Source of the DNA: Nonomuraea rhodomycinica | Lineage (GTDB): Bacteria; Actinomycetota; Actinomycetes; Streptosporangiales; Streptosporangiaceae | Direction: 5' to 3' | NCBI RefSeq assembly: GCF_013363995.1 | Contig: NZ_JABWGO010000010.1 | Coordinates: 248,001-312,000, forward strand | DNA length: 64,000 bases | Shown: piece by piece, positions 1-9,341 of the stretch | How positions within the stretch are numbered: position 1 is the first letter of the stretch | Layout of the letters: every line of letters begins with the position of its first letter | Program-made: the position numbers and the translations under genes | Notes under the pieces: generated by a model | Seen by the model: the letters and a program-made list of their open reading frames with translations, nothing else | The model's database searches: none | What the model was told of the DNA's origin: nothing

Positions 1-94
1 GGCTCACCCCGTGCGCCTCGCCCGCGGCCCCGAGCCCCCGCAGCAGGCGGGAGCCGATGAAGCCGGTGGCGCCCGTCACCAGCGAGCCCGACAT
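1..94 (-). CDS. NAD-dependent epimerase/dehydratase, N-terminal fragment (runs off the left edge)
   Basis: Only the first 31 codons lie inside the window, read leftward from ATG at 94. The translation opens with a short strand followed by GATGFIGS, the glycine-rich nucleotide loop of extended short-chain dehydrogenases that act on sugar nucleotides or similar substrates. A GGGGGA run a few bases upstream fits a ribosome binding site and supports this start. An ATG at 99 is in another frame. The gene follows korB on the same strand after about 70 bases. The substrate cannot be told from so short a piece. Confidence 0.7.
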   Translation of the reverse strand, partial: MSGSLVTGATGFIGSRLLRGLGAAGEAHGVS

Positions 95-162
95 GACATC
101 CCCCGATAGGTTGTCCGGACATGACGAAGGGGGCGGCTCGCCGCCGCCCCCTGCCGTCGCTC

Positions 163-1209
163 CTAACCGATGCGCCAGGTGTCGCCGCCCATCAGCAGCT
201 CGGACAGATCGCCCGGCCCCTGCTGCGCCACGGCCTCCTCGAGCTGCTCGGCCATGAGCACGTCGTACGCCGGCCGGTCCACCTGGCGGAAGATGCCGAT
301 CGGCACGTGCTCGAACGCCGGCTCGTCCAGCCGCGACAGCGCGAACGCCACCGACGGGTCGGGCGAGTGCGCGTCGTGGACGAGGATCCGCTCGGCCGCG
401 ACGTCGGCCCGCGGCACTACCGAGATGCGGCCGTCGTCGCCCCGCACGACCGCCTTGGACGCCGACACGATCGGCTGCCCGTGCTCCAGCCGCAGCGTGA
501 TGTCGTCGCGGACCTCGGGGTCCTTCAGCGGCTCGAAGGCGTTGTCGTTGAAGATGTTGCAGTTCTGGTAGATCTCGACCAGCGACGTGCCGCGGTGGGC
601 GGTCGCCTCGCGCAGCACCGACTGCAGGTGCTTGCGGTCGGAGTCGATGGTGCGGGCCACGAACGACGCCTCGGCGCCGAGGGCCAGCGAGATCGGGTTG
701 AACGGCTTGTCCAGCGACCCCATCGGCGTCGACTTCGTGATCTTGCCGACCTCGGAGGTCGGGGAGTACTGCCCCTTCGTCAGGCCGTAGATCCTGTTGT
801 TGAACAGCAGGATGTTGAGGTTGACGTTGCGGCGCAGCGCGTGGATCAGGTGGTTGCCGCCGATCGACAGCGCGTCGCCGTCTCCCGTGATCACCCACAC
901 GCTGAGGTCCGGCCGGCTCGCGGCCAGGCCCGTCGCGATCGCCGGCGCGCGGCCGTGGATCGAGTGGAAGCCGTAGGTGTCGAGGTAGTACGGGAAGCGC
1001 GAGGAGCAGCCGATGCCCGAGACGAACACGATGTTCTCGCGCCGCAGCCCCAGCTCCGGCAGGAAGCTCTGCACGGCGGCCAGGATCGCGTAGTCACCGC
1101 AGCCGGGGCACCAGCGAACCTCCTGGTCGGACTTGAAGTCCTTCAGGGTCTGCTTGGCGTCGGTCTTGGGGACGAGGGACAGGCCCTTCCCGTTGAGCAG
1201 CTCAGTCAC
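163..1209 (-). CDS. korB: 2-oxoacid:ferredoxin oxidoreductase, beta subunit
   Basis: This is the thiamine-diphosphate subunit that, with KorA, oxidatively decarboxylates 2-oxoglutarate (or a similar 2-oxoacid) to the acyl-CoA and reduces ferredoxin. Residues 34-39 read CPGCGD, the start of the TPP domain. GIGCSS is near 66-71, and GDGD (109-112) with NN at 137-138 forms the Mg/TPP motif. At 348 residues it has the usual length. The start is GTG at 1209, and the gene overlaps the korA stop by 8 bases, so the two are translationally coupled. KorB proteins of this type need ferredoxin, which links the pair to the electron-input question of the nearby nuo cluster. Confidence 0.95.
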   Translation of the reverse strand: MTELLNGKGLSLVPKTDAKQTLKDFKSDQEVRWCPGCGDYAILAAVQSFLPELGLRRENIVFVSGIGCSSRFPYYLDTYGFHSIHGRAPAIATGLAASRPDLSVWVITGDGDALSIGGNHLIHALRRNVNLNILLFNNRIYGLTKGQYSPTSEVGKITKSTPMGSLDKPFNPISLALGAEASFVARTIDSDRKHLQSVLREATAHRGTSLVEIYQNCNIFNDNAFEPLKDPEVRDDITLRLEHGQPIVSASKAVVRGDDGRISVVPRADVAAERILVHDAHSPDPSVAFALSRLDEPAFEHVPIGIFRQVDRPAYDVLMAEQLEEAVAQQGPGDLSELLMGGDTWRIG

Positions 1210-3046
1210 TGTCGATCACGTCCTGGATCACCCCGGCCAGCTCCTCGGCCTTGAACGGCAGGCCGCGCACCCGGTTGTAGCTGATGATGTCGACGAGGAA
1301 GCGGGCCCGCAGCAGCAGCGCGAGCTGGCCGAGGTTGATCTCGGGCAGCAGCACCTTGTCGTAGCCCTTGAGGACCTCGCCGGTGTTGCCCGGCAGCGGG
1401 TTGAGGTGGCGCAGGTGGGCCTGCGCGACCTTGCCGCCGGACTTCCTGATCCGCCGCACCGCCGCCGCGATCGGCCCGTACGTCGAGCCCCAGCCGAGCA
1501 CGAGCACCCGGGCGTCGCCGTCGGGGTCGTCCACCTCCAGGTCGGGCACGTCGATCCCGGCGATCTTGGCCGCGCGCAGCCGGACCATCAGGTCGTGGTT
1601 GTTCGGGTCGTAGGAGATGTTGCCCGTGCCGTCGGCCTTCTCGATGCCGCCGATGCGGTGTTCGAGGCCGGGCGTGCCGGGGATCGCCCACGGACGCGCC
1701 AGCGTCTCGTCGTCGCGCTTGAACGGCAGGAAGGCGCCGTCCTCGCCGTTGGGCTCGGTGGTGAACGCCTGCGAGATGTCGGGCAGCTCGGAGATCTCCG
1801 GCAGCCGCCACGGCTCGGAGCCGTTGGCGAGGTAGCCGTCGGACAGCAGCATGACCGGCGTGCGGTACTTCACCGCGATCCGGGCCGCCTCGATCGCCGC
1901 GTCGAAGCAGTCGCTCGGCGACATCGGCGCCACGACCGGCACCGGCGACTCGCCGTTGCGGCCGTACATCGCCATCAGCAGGTCGGTCTGCTCCGTCTTG
2001 GTCGGCATGCCGGTGCTCGGACCGGCCCGCTGCACGTCCACGATGATCAGCGGCAGCTCGGTGGTGACCCCGAGCCCCACGGTCTCCGCCTTGAGCGCCA
2101 CGCCCGGGCCCGAGGTCGTCGTCACGCCCAGCGCGCCGCCGAACGCCGCGCCCAGCGCCGCGCCGACGCCCGCGATCTCGTCCTCGGCCTGGAAGGTGCG
2201 CACGCCGAACCGCTTGTGCTTCGACAGCTCGTGCAGGATGTCGCTGGCCGGCGTGATCGGGTACGAGCCGAGGAACAGCGGCAGCTTCGCCTGCACCGAG
2301 GCGGCGATCAGGCCGTAGGCCAGCGCCTGGTTGCCGGAGATGTTGCGGTAGACGCCCGGGGCCAGCCTGGCCGGCTTGACCTCGTACGACACCGAGAACG
2401 ACTCGGTCGTCTCGCCGTAGTTCCAGCCCGCCTGGAAGGCCGCGATGTTGGCCTTGGCGATCTCGGGCTTCTTGGCGAACTTCTGCTGCAGGAACGTGAT
2501 CGTGTGCTCGATCGGCCGGTGGTAGAGCCACGACAGCAGGCCGAGGGCGAACATGTTCTTCGAGCGCTCGGCGTCCTTCTTCGACAGGTCGAAGCCCTCC
2601 AGGGCCTTGACCGTCAGCGACGTCAGCGGGACCGCGTGGACCCGCCACTCCGCGAGGCTGTCGTCCTCCAGCGGGTTGGTCTCGTAGCCCACCTTCTGCA
2701 GGTTGCGCTTGGTGAACTCGTCGGTGTTGACGATGATGTCCGCGCCCCGGGGCAGGTCGCCCAGGTTGGCCTTCAGCGCCGCCGGGTTCATCGCGACGAG
2801 CACGTTCGGCGCGTCGCCGGGCGTGAGGATGTCGTGATCGGCGAAGTGCAGCTGGAAGCTGGAGACGCCGGGCAGGGTGCCGGCGGGCGCGCGGATCTCG
2901 GCCGGGAAGTTGGGCAGCGTGGACAGGTCGTTGCCGAACTCCGCCGTGCCGGCGGTGAAGCGGTCACCGGTGAGCTGCATGCCGTCGCCGGAGTCGCCGG
3001 CGAAGCGGATGATCACGCGGTCGAGTTGCTGGACCTGCTTCGTCAC
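1202..3046 (-). CDS. korA: 2-oxoacid:ferredoxin oxidoreductase, alpha subunit (gamma-alpha fusion)
   Basis: This subunit of 614 residues has the gamma-type domain first (GDSGDGMQ near residues 18-25), followed by the alpha pyrimidine-binding domain (GSYPITPAS near 260). This fused gamma-alpha layout is typical of actinobacterial KorA. It works with KorB in the citric acid cycle or an anaplerotic step and delivers electrons to ferredoxin. The start is GTG at 3046, preceded by GGAGGA at good spacing. About 250 bases of non-coding DNA separate it from the deacetylase gene upstream, so korA is probably the first gene of the leftward operon. Confidence 0.95.
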   Translation of the reverse strand: MTKQVQQLDRVIIRFAGDSGDGMQLTGDRFTAGTAEFGNDLSTLPNFPAEIRAPAGTLPGVSSFQLHFADHDILTPGDAPNVLVAMNPAALKANLGDLPRGADIIVNTDEFTKRNLQKVGYETNPLEDDSLAEWRVHAVPLTSLTVKALEGFDLSKKDAERSKNMFALGLLSWLYHRPIEHTITFLQQKFAKKPEIAKANIAAFQAGWNYGETTESFSVSYEVKPARLAPGVYRNISGNQALAYGLIAASVQAKLPLFLGSYPITPASDILHELSKHKRFGVRTFQAEDEIAGVGAALGAAFGGALGVTTTSGPGVALKAETVGLGVTTELPLIIVDVQRAGPSTGMPTKTEQTDLLMAMYGRNGESPVPVVAPMSPSDCFDAAIEAARIAVKYRTPVMLLSDGYLANGSEPWRLPEISELPDISQAFTTEPNGEDGAFLPFKRDDETLARPWAIPGTPGLEHRIGGIEKADGTGNISYDPNNHDLMVRLRAAKIAGIDVPDLEVDDPDGDARVLVLGWGSTYGPIAAAVRRIRKSGGKVAQAHLRHLNPLPGNTGEVLKGYDKVLLPEINLGQLALLLRARFLVDIISYNRVRGLPFKAEELAGVIQDVIDSD

Positions 3047-3303
3047 AGCTCAGTCCTCCTCGACGCGCCAATGCGCGGTCGCTTGGGGCGCGTTCTCAGT
3101 TCCATGCTAGATCCTCGCGAGGTTCAACACGTTTCCTCAGCGCATAACGCGGGTAAACGCGATGGGATTCAGGGGGAGGCCGTTGAACCGCTAGGGGTGA
3201 CACAGCGCCGACGCGAGCCTGCCGAGGTCGACGTGCAGGCGGGCGAAGAGGACTGTTCGGGTCACGAGGGCCAACTATACGTGGCCCCCGGGGGTGCGCC
3301 GCC

Positions 3304-5094
3304 TCAGGGGCCGTACACCATGGTCGCCGTCGCGGAGCGGTAGAAGTGTCCCGGCTCCATGCCTGGTGAGCCGTACAGCTCCGGAACGGTGACGAACGTG
3401 TAACCCTTCTTGCCCAGCTTTTTGAGGATGTCCGGAACCGCGTCCGCGGTCGCGTCGTTGGTGTCGTGCAGCAGGATGATCGCGTTGGCCCGGGCGCCGC
3501 TGACGGCGCGCTGGGTGATCGTCGCGGCGTCCTCACCGCGGCCCTCGGGGTCCTCGGGCGTGTCGCGCGTGTCCACGTCCCAGCCGACCAGCGCCACGCC
3601 CACGCGGCGCGCCGCCTCCAGCACGTCCGGGCTCGCCACGCCGTACGGCGGGCGGGCCAGCGCGGGCATCCGCCCCGAGCCTTGCGTGATCACGTCCTGG
3701 GTGCGGCTGAGCCCGTCGATGATCCGGTTCAGCGGCAGCTTGGTCAGGTCGCGGTGCGCCCACGCGTGGTTGCCGATCACGTGGCCCTCGTCGCGCATGC
3801 GGCGCAGCACGGACGGGTTGGCCTCGGCGTTGGCGCCCACGGCGAAGAACGTCGCCCGCGCGCCGCCGTCGCGCAGCGCGTCGAGCACGCGCGGCGTCTG
3901 GGGGCCGGGCCCGTCGTCGAAGGTCAGGGCGACGCACTTGGCCTTGGCGCAGTCCACGTGCCGGTGGATCGGGCCGGCGGGGGCGGCGGCCTGGACACCG
4001 GAGCCGGCCCGCGTCCCGGCGCCGAGCGGCGGCTTGTCGTCCGGGCGGGCGGTGCCCATGGCCGGCGGAAGCTGGGCCGGTCCCTCCTCGGGGGCGATCG
4101 GGGGCAGGGCGGTCTTCGCGGGCGCCGTGACGGCGGCGGCCTGGGCGAGCCGGCCGGTCCCCGACAGCAGGGGCTGGACCTGCCACGCCGGGACGGCCAC
4201 CGCGACGCGCCCCAGCGAGCAGGACCCGATCTCGCAGTCGTCGAACTCCACGACCAGGTCGCCCATCCGGTTGAACGCCATCGAGTCGAGCCGGTCCTGG
4301 GTGGGCGTCACGGCGGAGCGGTCCACGGCCGCGCCGCGCGACTCCAGGCCCTCCCGGACCAGCCGGGCCGCCTCCCGGAGCGCCGGCTTGCCCGCGAGCA
4401 GCCCGGTCGAGCCGACGACCTGGTCGTGGCGCCGGTCGTACCAGAAGGTCTTGGTGGAGCGGGTCCAGCCGGCGCCGACGTACTCGCCGCTGCGCAGCCG
4501 CACGCCCACCACGTCGGGGGAGGCCGCGGTGAGCTGCCACTGCACGTTCAGCTCGGGACGGCGCAGGGAGGTGCTGGTGAAGGCGCTCTCGCTGAGGTGC
4601 TCGCGGAGGGGGAGGGCGCGGGCTCCGCCCCTGGCGGGCGGTCTGCTCGCCTTGTAGCCGGTGCCGCGGCCCTTCGAGCCCGTTCTGTAGCCGGCGCCGG
4701 AGTTCTGGTTCTGTTTCTGTTTCTGGTTCTTGTCCTGGTTCTGGTGCTGGTAGCCGGTGCCGGGGTCACGGGGGCGGAGGGCGTCGGACGAGGCGGCCGA
4801 CACGACGGCGCGGAAGGCCTGGAGCTGCCGTTCGGCCTCCTCGTGCAGCGCGGCGCCGAGCGCCGGCGCGCCCTTGATCTGCGGATAGGTGATGTGCACA
4901 TACCGGCGCGCGCTCTCGCCCTCGCTCAGCGACCCCGAGGTGAGCCCGGTCACGGTCGCGGGGTTGACGTAGTCGAGGAGGGTGGGGTCCGCGGGCACGA
5001 CGATGTTGCGCTCATGGGAGCCCGAGCTCAGGCCGCAGCCGCCCGTCGCGAGAGCGAGCAGCGCGAATCCACCAAGGAGGCGCAATTTGTGCAT
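3304..5094 (-). CDS. Secreted polysaccharide deacetylase lipoprotein (NodB domain)
   Basis: The predicted product has 596 residues. A hydrophobic signal ends at GGC with Cys20, so it is probably a lipoprotein, although the lipobox is not canonical. A Gln/Asn/Lys-rich stretch lies near residues 116-137. An RsiV/DUF3298-like middle section follows, then a Pro/Ala linker. The catalytic domain starts with TFDDGPGP at 391. The zinc histidines sit in GNHAWAHRD (443 and 447), RPPYG is near 481, and LLHD is near 541. The family removes N- or O-acetyl groups from peptidoglycan or other cell-wall glycans outside the membrane. It is transcribed divergently from nuoA across 85 bases. Confidence 0.88.
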   Translation of the reverse strand: MHKLRLLGGFALLALATGGCGLSSGSHERNIVVPADPTLLDYVNPATVTGLTSGSLSEGESARRYVHITYPQIKGAPALGAALHEEAERQLQAFRAVVSAASSDALRPRDPGTGYQHQNQDKNQKQKQNQNSGAGYRTGSKGRGTGYKASRPPARGGARALPLREHLSESAFTSTSLRRPELNVQWQLTAASPDVVGVRLRSGEYVGAGWTRSTKTFWYDRRHDQVVGSTGLLAGKPALREAARLVREGLESRGAAVDRSAVTPTQDRLDSMAFNRMGDLVVEFDDCEIGSCSLGRVAVAVPAWQVQPLLSGTGRLAQAAAVTAPAKTALPPIAPEEGPAQLPPAMGTARPDDKPPLGAGTRAGSGVQAAAPAGPIHRHVDCAKAKCVALTFDDGPGPQTPRVLDALRDGGARATFFAVGANAEANPSVLRRMRDEGHVIGNHAWAHRDLTKLPLNRIIDGLSRTQDVITQGSGRMPALARPPYGVASPDVLEAARRVGVALVGWDVDTRDTPEDPEGRGEDAATITQRAVSGARANAIILLHDTNDATADAVPDILKKLGKKGYTFVTVPELYGSPGMEPGHFYRSATATMVYGP

Positions 5095-5179
5095 AGCTGC
5101 CAGGTTATGGGGGCGATCATACCTTTTACCCCGATTTGGGAGGATAGGTCCGGAGGTTTGACTGGGTTACGATCGGGAT

Positions 5180-5551
5180 GTGGACGGCTACTTCGGGTCC
5201 TACGCGCTGGTCGCCGCGCTGTTCGCGATCGGCGTGGCCATCGTGGCCGGTGCCCTCATGGCCAACCGGCTGCTGCGGCCCACCCGGCCGACCCCCGAGA
5301 AGCTGACCTCGTACGAGTGCGGCGTCGATCCCGTGGGCGAGGGCTGGGCGCAGTCGCAGGTCCGCTACTACGTCTTCACGTACCTGTACGTCGTGTTCGC
5401 CGTGGACGCGGTGTTCCTGTTCCCGTGGGCGACGGTGTTCGACGCGCCCGGGTTCGGCCTGACCACGCTCGTGGAGATGTTCGTCTTCCTCGGCTTCATC
5501 GCGCTCGGCATCCTGTACGCCTGGCGCAAACGCGTCCTCACCTGGACCTGA
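5180..5551 (+). CDS. nuoA: NADH-quinone oxidoreductase subunit A (complex I)
   Basis: This small membrane subunit has 123 residues and three membrane segments. The signature LTSYECGVDP in the first loop carries the conserved Cys of NuoA, and a second segment begins RYYVFTYLYVVFAVD. It helps form the quinone cavity at the junction of the membrane arm and peripheral arm. The start is GTG at 5180. An overlapping ATG two bases earlier is out of frame. It is the first gene of a compact nuo cluster. nuoB follows after 57 bases. Confidence 0.95.
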   Translation: MDGYFGSYALVAALFAIGVAIVAGALMANRLLRPTRPTPEKLTSYECGVDPVGEGWAQSQVRYYVFTYLYVVFAVDAVFLFPWATVFDAPGFGLTTLVEMFVFLGFIALGILYAWRKRVLTWT

Positions 5552-5608
5552 CCCCGTACTCGCGGGCCGGATCTACACCTGAGGCCGATCAGGCGGGACA
5601 ATGGAGAC

Positions 5609-6193
5609 ATGGCAGCGACGGATCTCCCGATGCCCACCGTGGGGCCGGTCTCCCGGCTGGCGCCCAAGCCGATGCGCTTCGTCCTCAACTGGGGGCGGCG
5701 CTATTCGCTGTGGGTGTTCAACTTCGGGCTGGCGTGCTGCGCCATCGAGTTCATCGCCACGTCGATGAGCCGGCACGACTTCATCCGGTTCGGGGTCATC
5801 CCGTTCGCCAACGGCCCCCGGCAGGCCGACCTCATGATCGTCTCGGGCACCGTGACCGACAAGATGGCGCCGGCCGTCAAGCGCCTGTACGAGCAGATGC
5901 CCGACCCCAAGTACGTGATCTCGTTCGGCGCCTGCTCCAACAGCGGCGGCCCGTACTGGGACTCCTACTGCGTCACCAACGGCGTGGACCAGATCATCCC
6001 CGTCGACGTCTACGTGCCGGGGTGCCCGCCGCGGCCGGAGGCGCTGCTGTACGGGATCATGAAGCTGCAGGAGAAGATCGCGGGGGAGAAGCTCGGCGAC
6101 CGCTACCTGTGGTCCCGCGCCCACGGCGCGGGACCGGAGGCCCCGGACGCGCCTTCAGGTGCGCCTTCAGGTGAACCGGAGGGGCGGGCGTGA
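5609..6193 (+). CDS. nuoB: NADH-quinone oxidoreductase subunit B (N2 cluster)
   Basis: NuoB carries the terminal [4Fe-4S] cluster N2 next to the quinone site. The cluster ligands are visible: the tandem cysteines of GLACCAIEF, the Cys of FGACSNSGG and the Cys of VPGCPPRPE. The protein is 194 residues long and ends in a short Gly/Pro/Ser-rich tail. GGAGAC sits just before the ATG at 5609. The last codons overlap the GTG of nuoC by four bases. The usual partner subunit NuoD is not encoded in this cluster. Confidence 0.95.
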   Translation: MAATDLPMPTVGPVSRLAPKPMRFVLNWGRRYSLWVFNFGLACCAIEFIATSMSRHDFIRFGVIPFANGPRQADLMIVSGTVTDKMAPAVKRLYEQMPDPKYVISFGACSNSGGPYWDSYCVTNGVDQIIPVDVYVPGCPPRPEALLYGIMKLQEKIAGEKLGDRYLWSRAHGAGPEAPDAPSGAPSGEPEGRA

Positions 6194-6765
6194 GCGCCGG
6201 CAGGGCGGCCGAGCAGACCGCCGAACAGACGGCTGAGCGCTTCGGCGACGACCGCGTCCAGGCCACCGAGTCCTACGGCGAGACCACCCTCGACGTCGCC
6301 GACCCCGGCGACTGGATCGAGGTCCTGACCGCGCTCAGGGACTCCGGCTACGCGTTCTTCGACTGGCTGACCGGCGTGGACGAGCCGCCCGAGACCTTCG
6401 TGATCGTCGCTCACCTGTACGACCCGGCCGCCCGCCGTCGCGTCCTCGTGCGCACGAGCGTGCCGCGCGCCGAGCCGCGCCTGCCGTCGGCCGTGGGCGT
6501 GTTCCGGGGGGCCGACTGGCACGAGCGGGAGACGTACGAGATGTTCGGCGTCGTCTTCGACGGCCACCCGAATCTGGTGCCGCTCCTCCTGCCCGACGGG
6601 TTCGAGGGCCATCCGCTGCGCAAGGACTTCATCCTCGCCGCCCGGGTCGCCAAGGCGTGGCCGGGGGCGAAGGAGCCGGGAGAGTCGGGCCACGGCGCAC
6701 CGAGCCGCCGCAGGACGCTCCCGCCCGGGGTGCCCGCCGACTGGGGAACGGCCCCCGATGCGTGA
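6190..6765 (+). CDS. nuoC: NADH-quinone oxidoreductase subunit C
   Basis: This 191-residue peripheral-arm subunit has the NuoC signature in its second half: WHERETYEMFGV, a GHPNLVPLLLPDGF stretch and GHPLRKDF. The N-terminus has a short Gln/Thr/Ala repeat (AEQTAEQTAE), and the last 40 residues are Pro/Arg-rich. It is not a NuoCD fusion, because the protein ends right after the NuoC domain. The start GTG overlaps the nuoB stop. About 160 bases of repeat-like DNA follow, where nuoD would normally begin. Confidence 0.92.
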   Translation: MSAGRAAEQTAEQTAERFGDDRVQATESYGETTLDVADPGDWIEVLTALRDSGYAFFDWLTGVDEPPETFVIVAHLYDPAARRRVLVRTSVPRAEPRLPSAVGVFRGADWHERETYEMFGVVFDGHPNLVPLLLPDGFEGHPLRKDFILAARVAKAWPGAKEPGESGHGAPSRRRTLPPGVPADWGTAPDA

Positions 6766-6925
6766 GCAGGCCGGCGCACGACACCTGACCCGTGGGCAGC
6801 GCGACGCGCGACGCCTGAAGCGTGATGCAGGCGGCGCACGACGCCCCATGCCTGACCCAGACCGAGTGGGGACATCGGTTGCCCGACGTTGATGCCTGAC
6901 CCGTCCGACTAGGAGGCCGCGCCCG
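6766..6925. other. nuoC-nuoH spacer in place of nuoD-E-F-G
   Basis: These 160 bases hold no gene. They contain several imperfect copies of a short phrase (variants of gcgcacgac, gcctga and cctgacccg). The phrase looks like a decayed tandem repeat. The spacer ends in AGGAGG, the ribosome binding site of nuoH. Four nuo genes (D, E, F, G) normally lie between C and H, and no piece of them is visible here. Confidence 0.6.
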
Positions 6926-7867
6926 ATGCTTGACGTGGTGATCAGCTTCGTCGTGATCCTCGCCGTGTTCCTGGTGCTGCCGCTGATCGTGGGGCAGACC
7001 GAGCACAAGGTCATGGCTCACATGCAGTCGCGCCTCGGACCGATGTACGCGGGGGGCTTCCACGGGTGGGCGCAGCTGATCGCCGACGGGGTGAAGTTCG
7101 CCCAGAAGGAGGACGTCATCCCGGCCGCCGCCGACCGGCGCATCTTCATGATCGCCCCCGGGGTGGCGCTGGTGCCGTACCTCGTCGTGATGATCGTCAT
7201 CCCGATCGACCAGGGCCGCGTCGCGGTGAACCTGGACCTCGGGCTGTTCTTCGTGCTCGCGGTGATGGGCATCGGCGTGCTCGGCTCGATCATGGCCGGA
7301 TGGGCCTCGGCCAACAAGTACTCCGTGCTCGGCGGCATGCGCGCCGCCGCGCAGCTCATGTCGTACGAGCTGCCACTGGTGCTGGCCGCCTCGTCCGTCG
7401 CGATGGCCGCGGGCACGCTGTCCCTCCCCGGGATCGTCGAGGCGTGGCAGTGGTGGTGGCTGCCGTGGCAGGCCATCGGCGGCGTGGTCTTCTTCCTGGC
7501 CGGGCTCGCCGAGCTGCGGAGGCCGCCGTTCGACATGCCGATCGCCGAGTCCGAGATCATCATGGGCCCGATGACCGAGTACACCGGCATGCGCTTCGCC
7601 CTGTTCATGCTGTCGGAGTACGTCGGGATCGTGGTGCTGTCGTTCCTGACCACGGTGCTCTTCCTGGGCGGCTGGCACGGCCCGCTGCTGCCGGGCTGGC
7701 TGTGGACGCTCGTCAAGGTGTTCGCGCTGGCGTTCGTGGTGATCTGGCTGAGGGTGAGCTTCCCGCGGCTGCGCGAGGACCAGCTCCAGAAGCTGGCATG
7801 GGTGGGGCTGGTGCCGCTGGCCCTGGTGCAGCTCGCGCTGACGGGCGTGGTGAAGGTCCTGACCTGA
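6926..7867 (+). CDS. nuoH: NADH-quinone oxidoreductase subunit H
   Basis: NuoH is the membrane subunit that forms most of the quinone chamber. The 313-residue protein has about eight hydrophobic segments and the family motifs EHKVMAHMQSRLGP, GWAQLIADGVKF, AELRRPPFDMPIAESE and WLRVSFPRLREDQ. The Glu/Arg-rich PPFDMPIAESE loop is the most conserved part of the family. The start is ATG at 6926 with AGGAGG nine bases upstream. After the stop the cluster is broken by almost 3.8 kb of unrelated DNA before nuoI. Confidence 0.95.
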   Translation: MLDVVISFVVILAVFLVLPLIVGQTEHKVMAHMQSRLGPMYAGGFHGWAQLIADGVKFAQKEDVIPAAADRRIFMIAPGVALVPYLVVMIVIPIDQGRVAVNLDLGLFFVLAVMGIGVLGSIMAGWASANKYSVLGGMRAAAQLMSYELPLVLAASSVAMAAGTLSLPGIVEAWQWWWLPWQAIGGVVFFLAGLAELRRPPFDMPIAESEIIMGPMTEYTGMRFALFMLSEYVGIVVLSFLTTVLFLGGWHGPLLPGWLWTLVKVFALAFVVIWLRVSFPRLREDQLQKLAWVGLVPLALVQLALTGVVKVLT

Positions 7868-8384
7868 CGACGTGCGCTGGAGGCGTGGTCGTTCACCCGG
7901 GGGAGGCGTCGTTCCCCTTGGACGTGCGTGCCTGGACGCGTCCCGGACATGCGTGCCTGGACCGGCTGGCCACGCGCCTGGACACGCCGCTACCCGCCTC
8001 CACGTACGCTCCTCCGCCCCCCATGGCCCCGCAGCCGCATCCCCCTACCCCCAGTCACAGCGCACCCTTCGCGATGTCCGTCCAGACATCCGAAACCTTT
8101 CCCAGAGGTGTCACGAGCGTCTGCCCAGCCGTGCACCCCGGCGACACCCCCAAAGACGCGGCCCCTTCGCTTGTAGGGATGGCCTCTGACGAAGACCTGG
8201 CTCAGAGACCTGGCCCGGGGACCTGGCCCGGGGACCTGGCCCGGGGACCTGGCGCGGGGACTTGGGGAGCCAGGCCATCACCCAACCCTGGCGGCGAATC
8301 CGGAACCCGCCGATAAATGCGTCGCCTCCGCCAGACATGGTCCGGTTACATGTTCCGCATGCCGACGATGGGACACCTGCCCGC
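7868..8384. other. Non-coding stretch after nuoH with short tandem repeats
   Basis: No supported gene lies in these 517 bases. Short phrases such as gcgtgcctggac recur near 7924-7980, and a clean 13-bp tandem repeat sits at 8208-8259. The stretch is the left part of the DNA that separates nuoH from nuoI. Confidence 0.6.
8208..8259. repeat. Four tandem copies of a 13-bp unit
   Basis: The unit acctggcccgggg is repeated at 8208, 8221, 8234 and 8247 (one base differs in the last copy), and a partial fifth copy follows. Each unit carries an SmaI-type cccggg palindrome. Confidence 0.9.
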
Positions 8385-9341
8385 ATGACGATCCTCGACG
8401 ACCTGACCATGACCCGCCTCCACGACGCCTACCTCCAGGCGTTCGCCGACCTGCCCGGCCCTCTCTTCAGCCGGCGGCGCTTCCAGTGGCTGTTCACCGA
8501 AGGCGTGCCCGATCAGCGACAGGAGGTCCGCGTGATCGAGGAGGGCGGCGAGCCGGTGGCCGGCTACCGGCTGCGGATGCCTGAGCACGACAACACGCAC
8601 ATCGCGTGGCTGGACCCGCTGTTCGTACGGCCGGACCGGCGCGGACGCGGCCTCGGCACGCGACTGCTGGACGAGGCGGCCGGACGGGCGCGCGCCAACG
8701 GCCGCAGTCTGCTGTTCGTGGAGACCCCCACGGAGGGAATCGGCGCACGCTTCGCCCAGGCGCACGGTTTCACGGTCTCGGTGGCGGAGGCCCGCCGCAC
8801 CCTCGACCTGCGGACAGCCGACTGGGCGGGGTTCCGGCAGATGCTGCCTCGAACCGAGGGGTACGAGGTCGAGCTCTGGACCGGCCCCACCGCACCGGAA
8901 CGGCTGGCCGACCTGGGCACGGTGATGGCCGGCATGAACGACGCCCCGGCGGACGCGAGCATGCAGCACGCCCACTTCGACGCCGAACGCGTCCGCGCGC
9001 ATGAGGAGCGGATGGTGCCTGGCGGGCTCGACTGCTACACCGCGATGGCGCGGCGAGTCGCCGATGGGGCCCCGGCCGGATTCACCCGTATCTGGCTCGA
9101 CGCCGACCGGCAGGACGGCTGGGGCCTCCAGGCCGACACCGCCGTGCTCGGTCCGCATCGCGGCCACCGTCTCGGTCTCCTCCTCAAACTGACGAACCTG
9201 CTCCGCTTACGAGAGCACGAACCGCAGCTTGAGCGGGTCATCACGTGGAACGCCACGTCCAACGCCCACATGCTCGCGATCAACGAGGCGATGGGCTTCA
9301 AGCTGCTGGACGAATGGAACACCTGGCGCCTGCCCATCTGA
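8385..9341 (+). CDS. Tandem GNAT-family N-acetyltransferase
   Basis: The 318-residue protein has two GNAT folds in a row. The first (about 1-160) shows the acetyl-CoA loop RRGRGLGTRLL. The second (about 170-318) has the matching GPHRGHRLGLLLK loop and a C-terminal AMGFKLLDEWNTW segment. Such double-GNAT proteins acetylate small amines or antibiotics, but the substrate here is unknown. ATG at 8385 is the first start that keeps the whole fold, and an upstream ATG at 8337 would add 16 residues. The gene interrupts the nuo cluster. Confidence 0.85.
   Translation: MTILDDLTMTRLHDAYLQAFADLPGPLFSRRRFQWLFTEGVPDQRQEVRVIEEGGEPVAGYRLRMPEHDNTHIAWLDPLFVRPDRRGRGLGTRLLDEAAGRARANGRSLLFVETPTEGIGARFAQAHGFTVSVAEARRTLDLRTADWAGFRQMLPRTEGYEVELWTGPTAPERLADLGTVMAGMNDAPADASMQHAHFDAERVRAHEERMVPGGLDCYTAMARRVADGAPAGFTRIWLDADRQDGWGLQADTAVLGPHRGHRLGLLLKLTNLLRLREHEPQLERVITWNATSNAHMLAINEAMGFKLLDEWNTWRLPI

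Noticed and set aside
3466..6174. Very long open frame on the plus strand across the deacetylase, nuoA and nuoB
   Set aside because: It is a GC-skew shadow. The translation is Arg/Gly/Ala-rich with no family features, and three well-supported genes use the other frames or strand.
6190..6765. NuoCD fusion that would explain the missing nuoD
   Set aside because: The protein ends directly after the NuoC domain, and the next 160 bases hold only repeat-like non-coding DNA.
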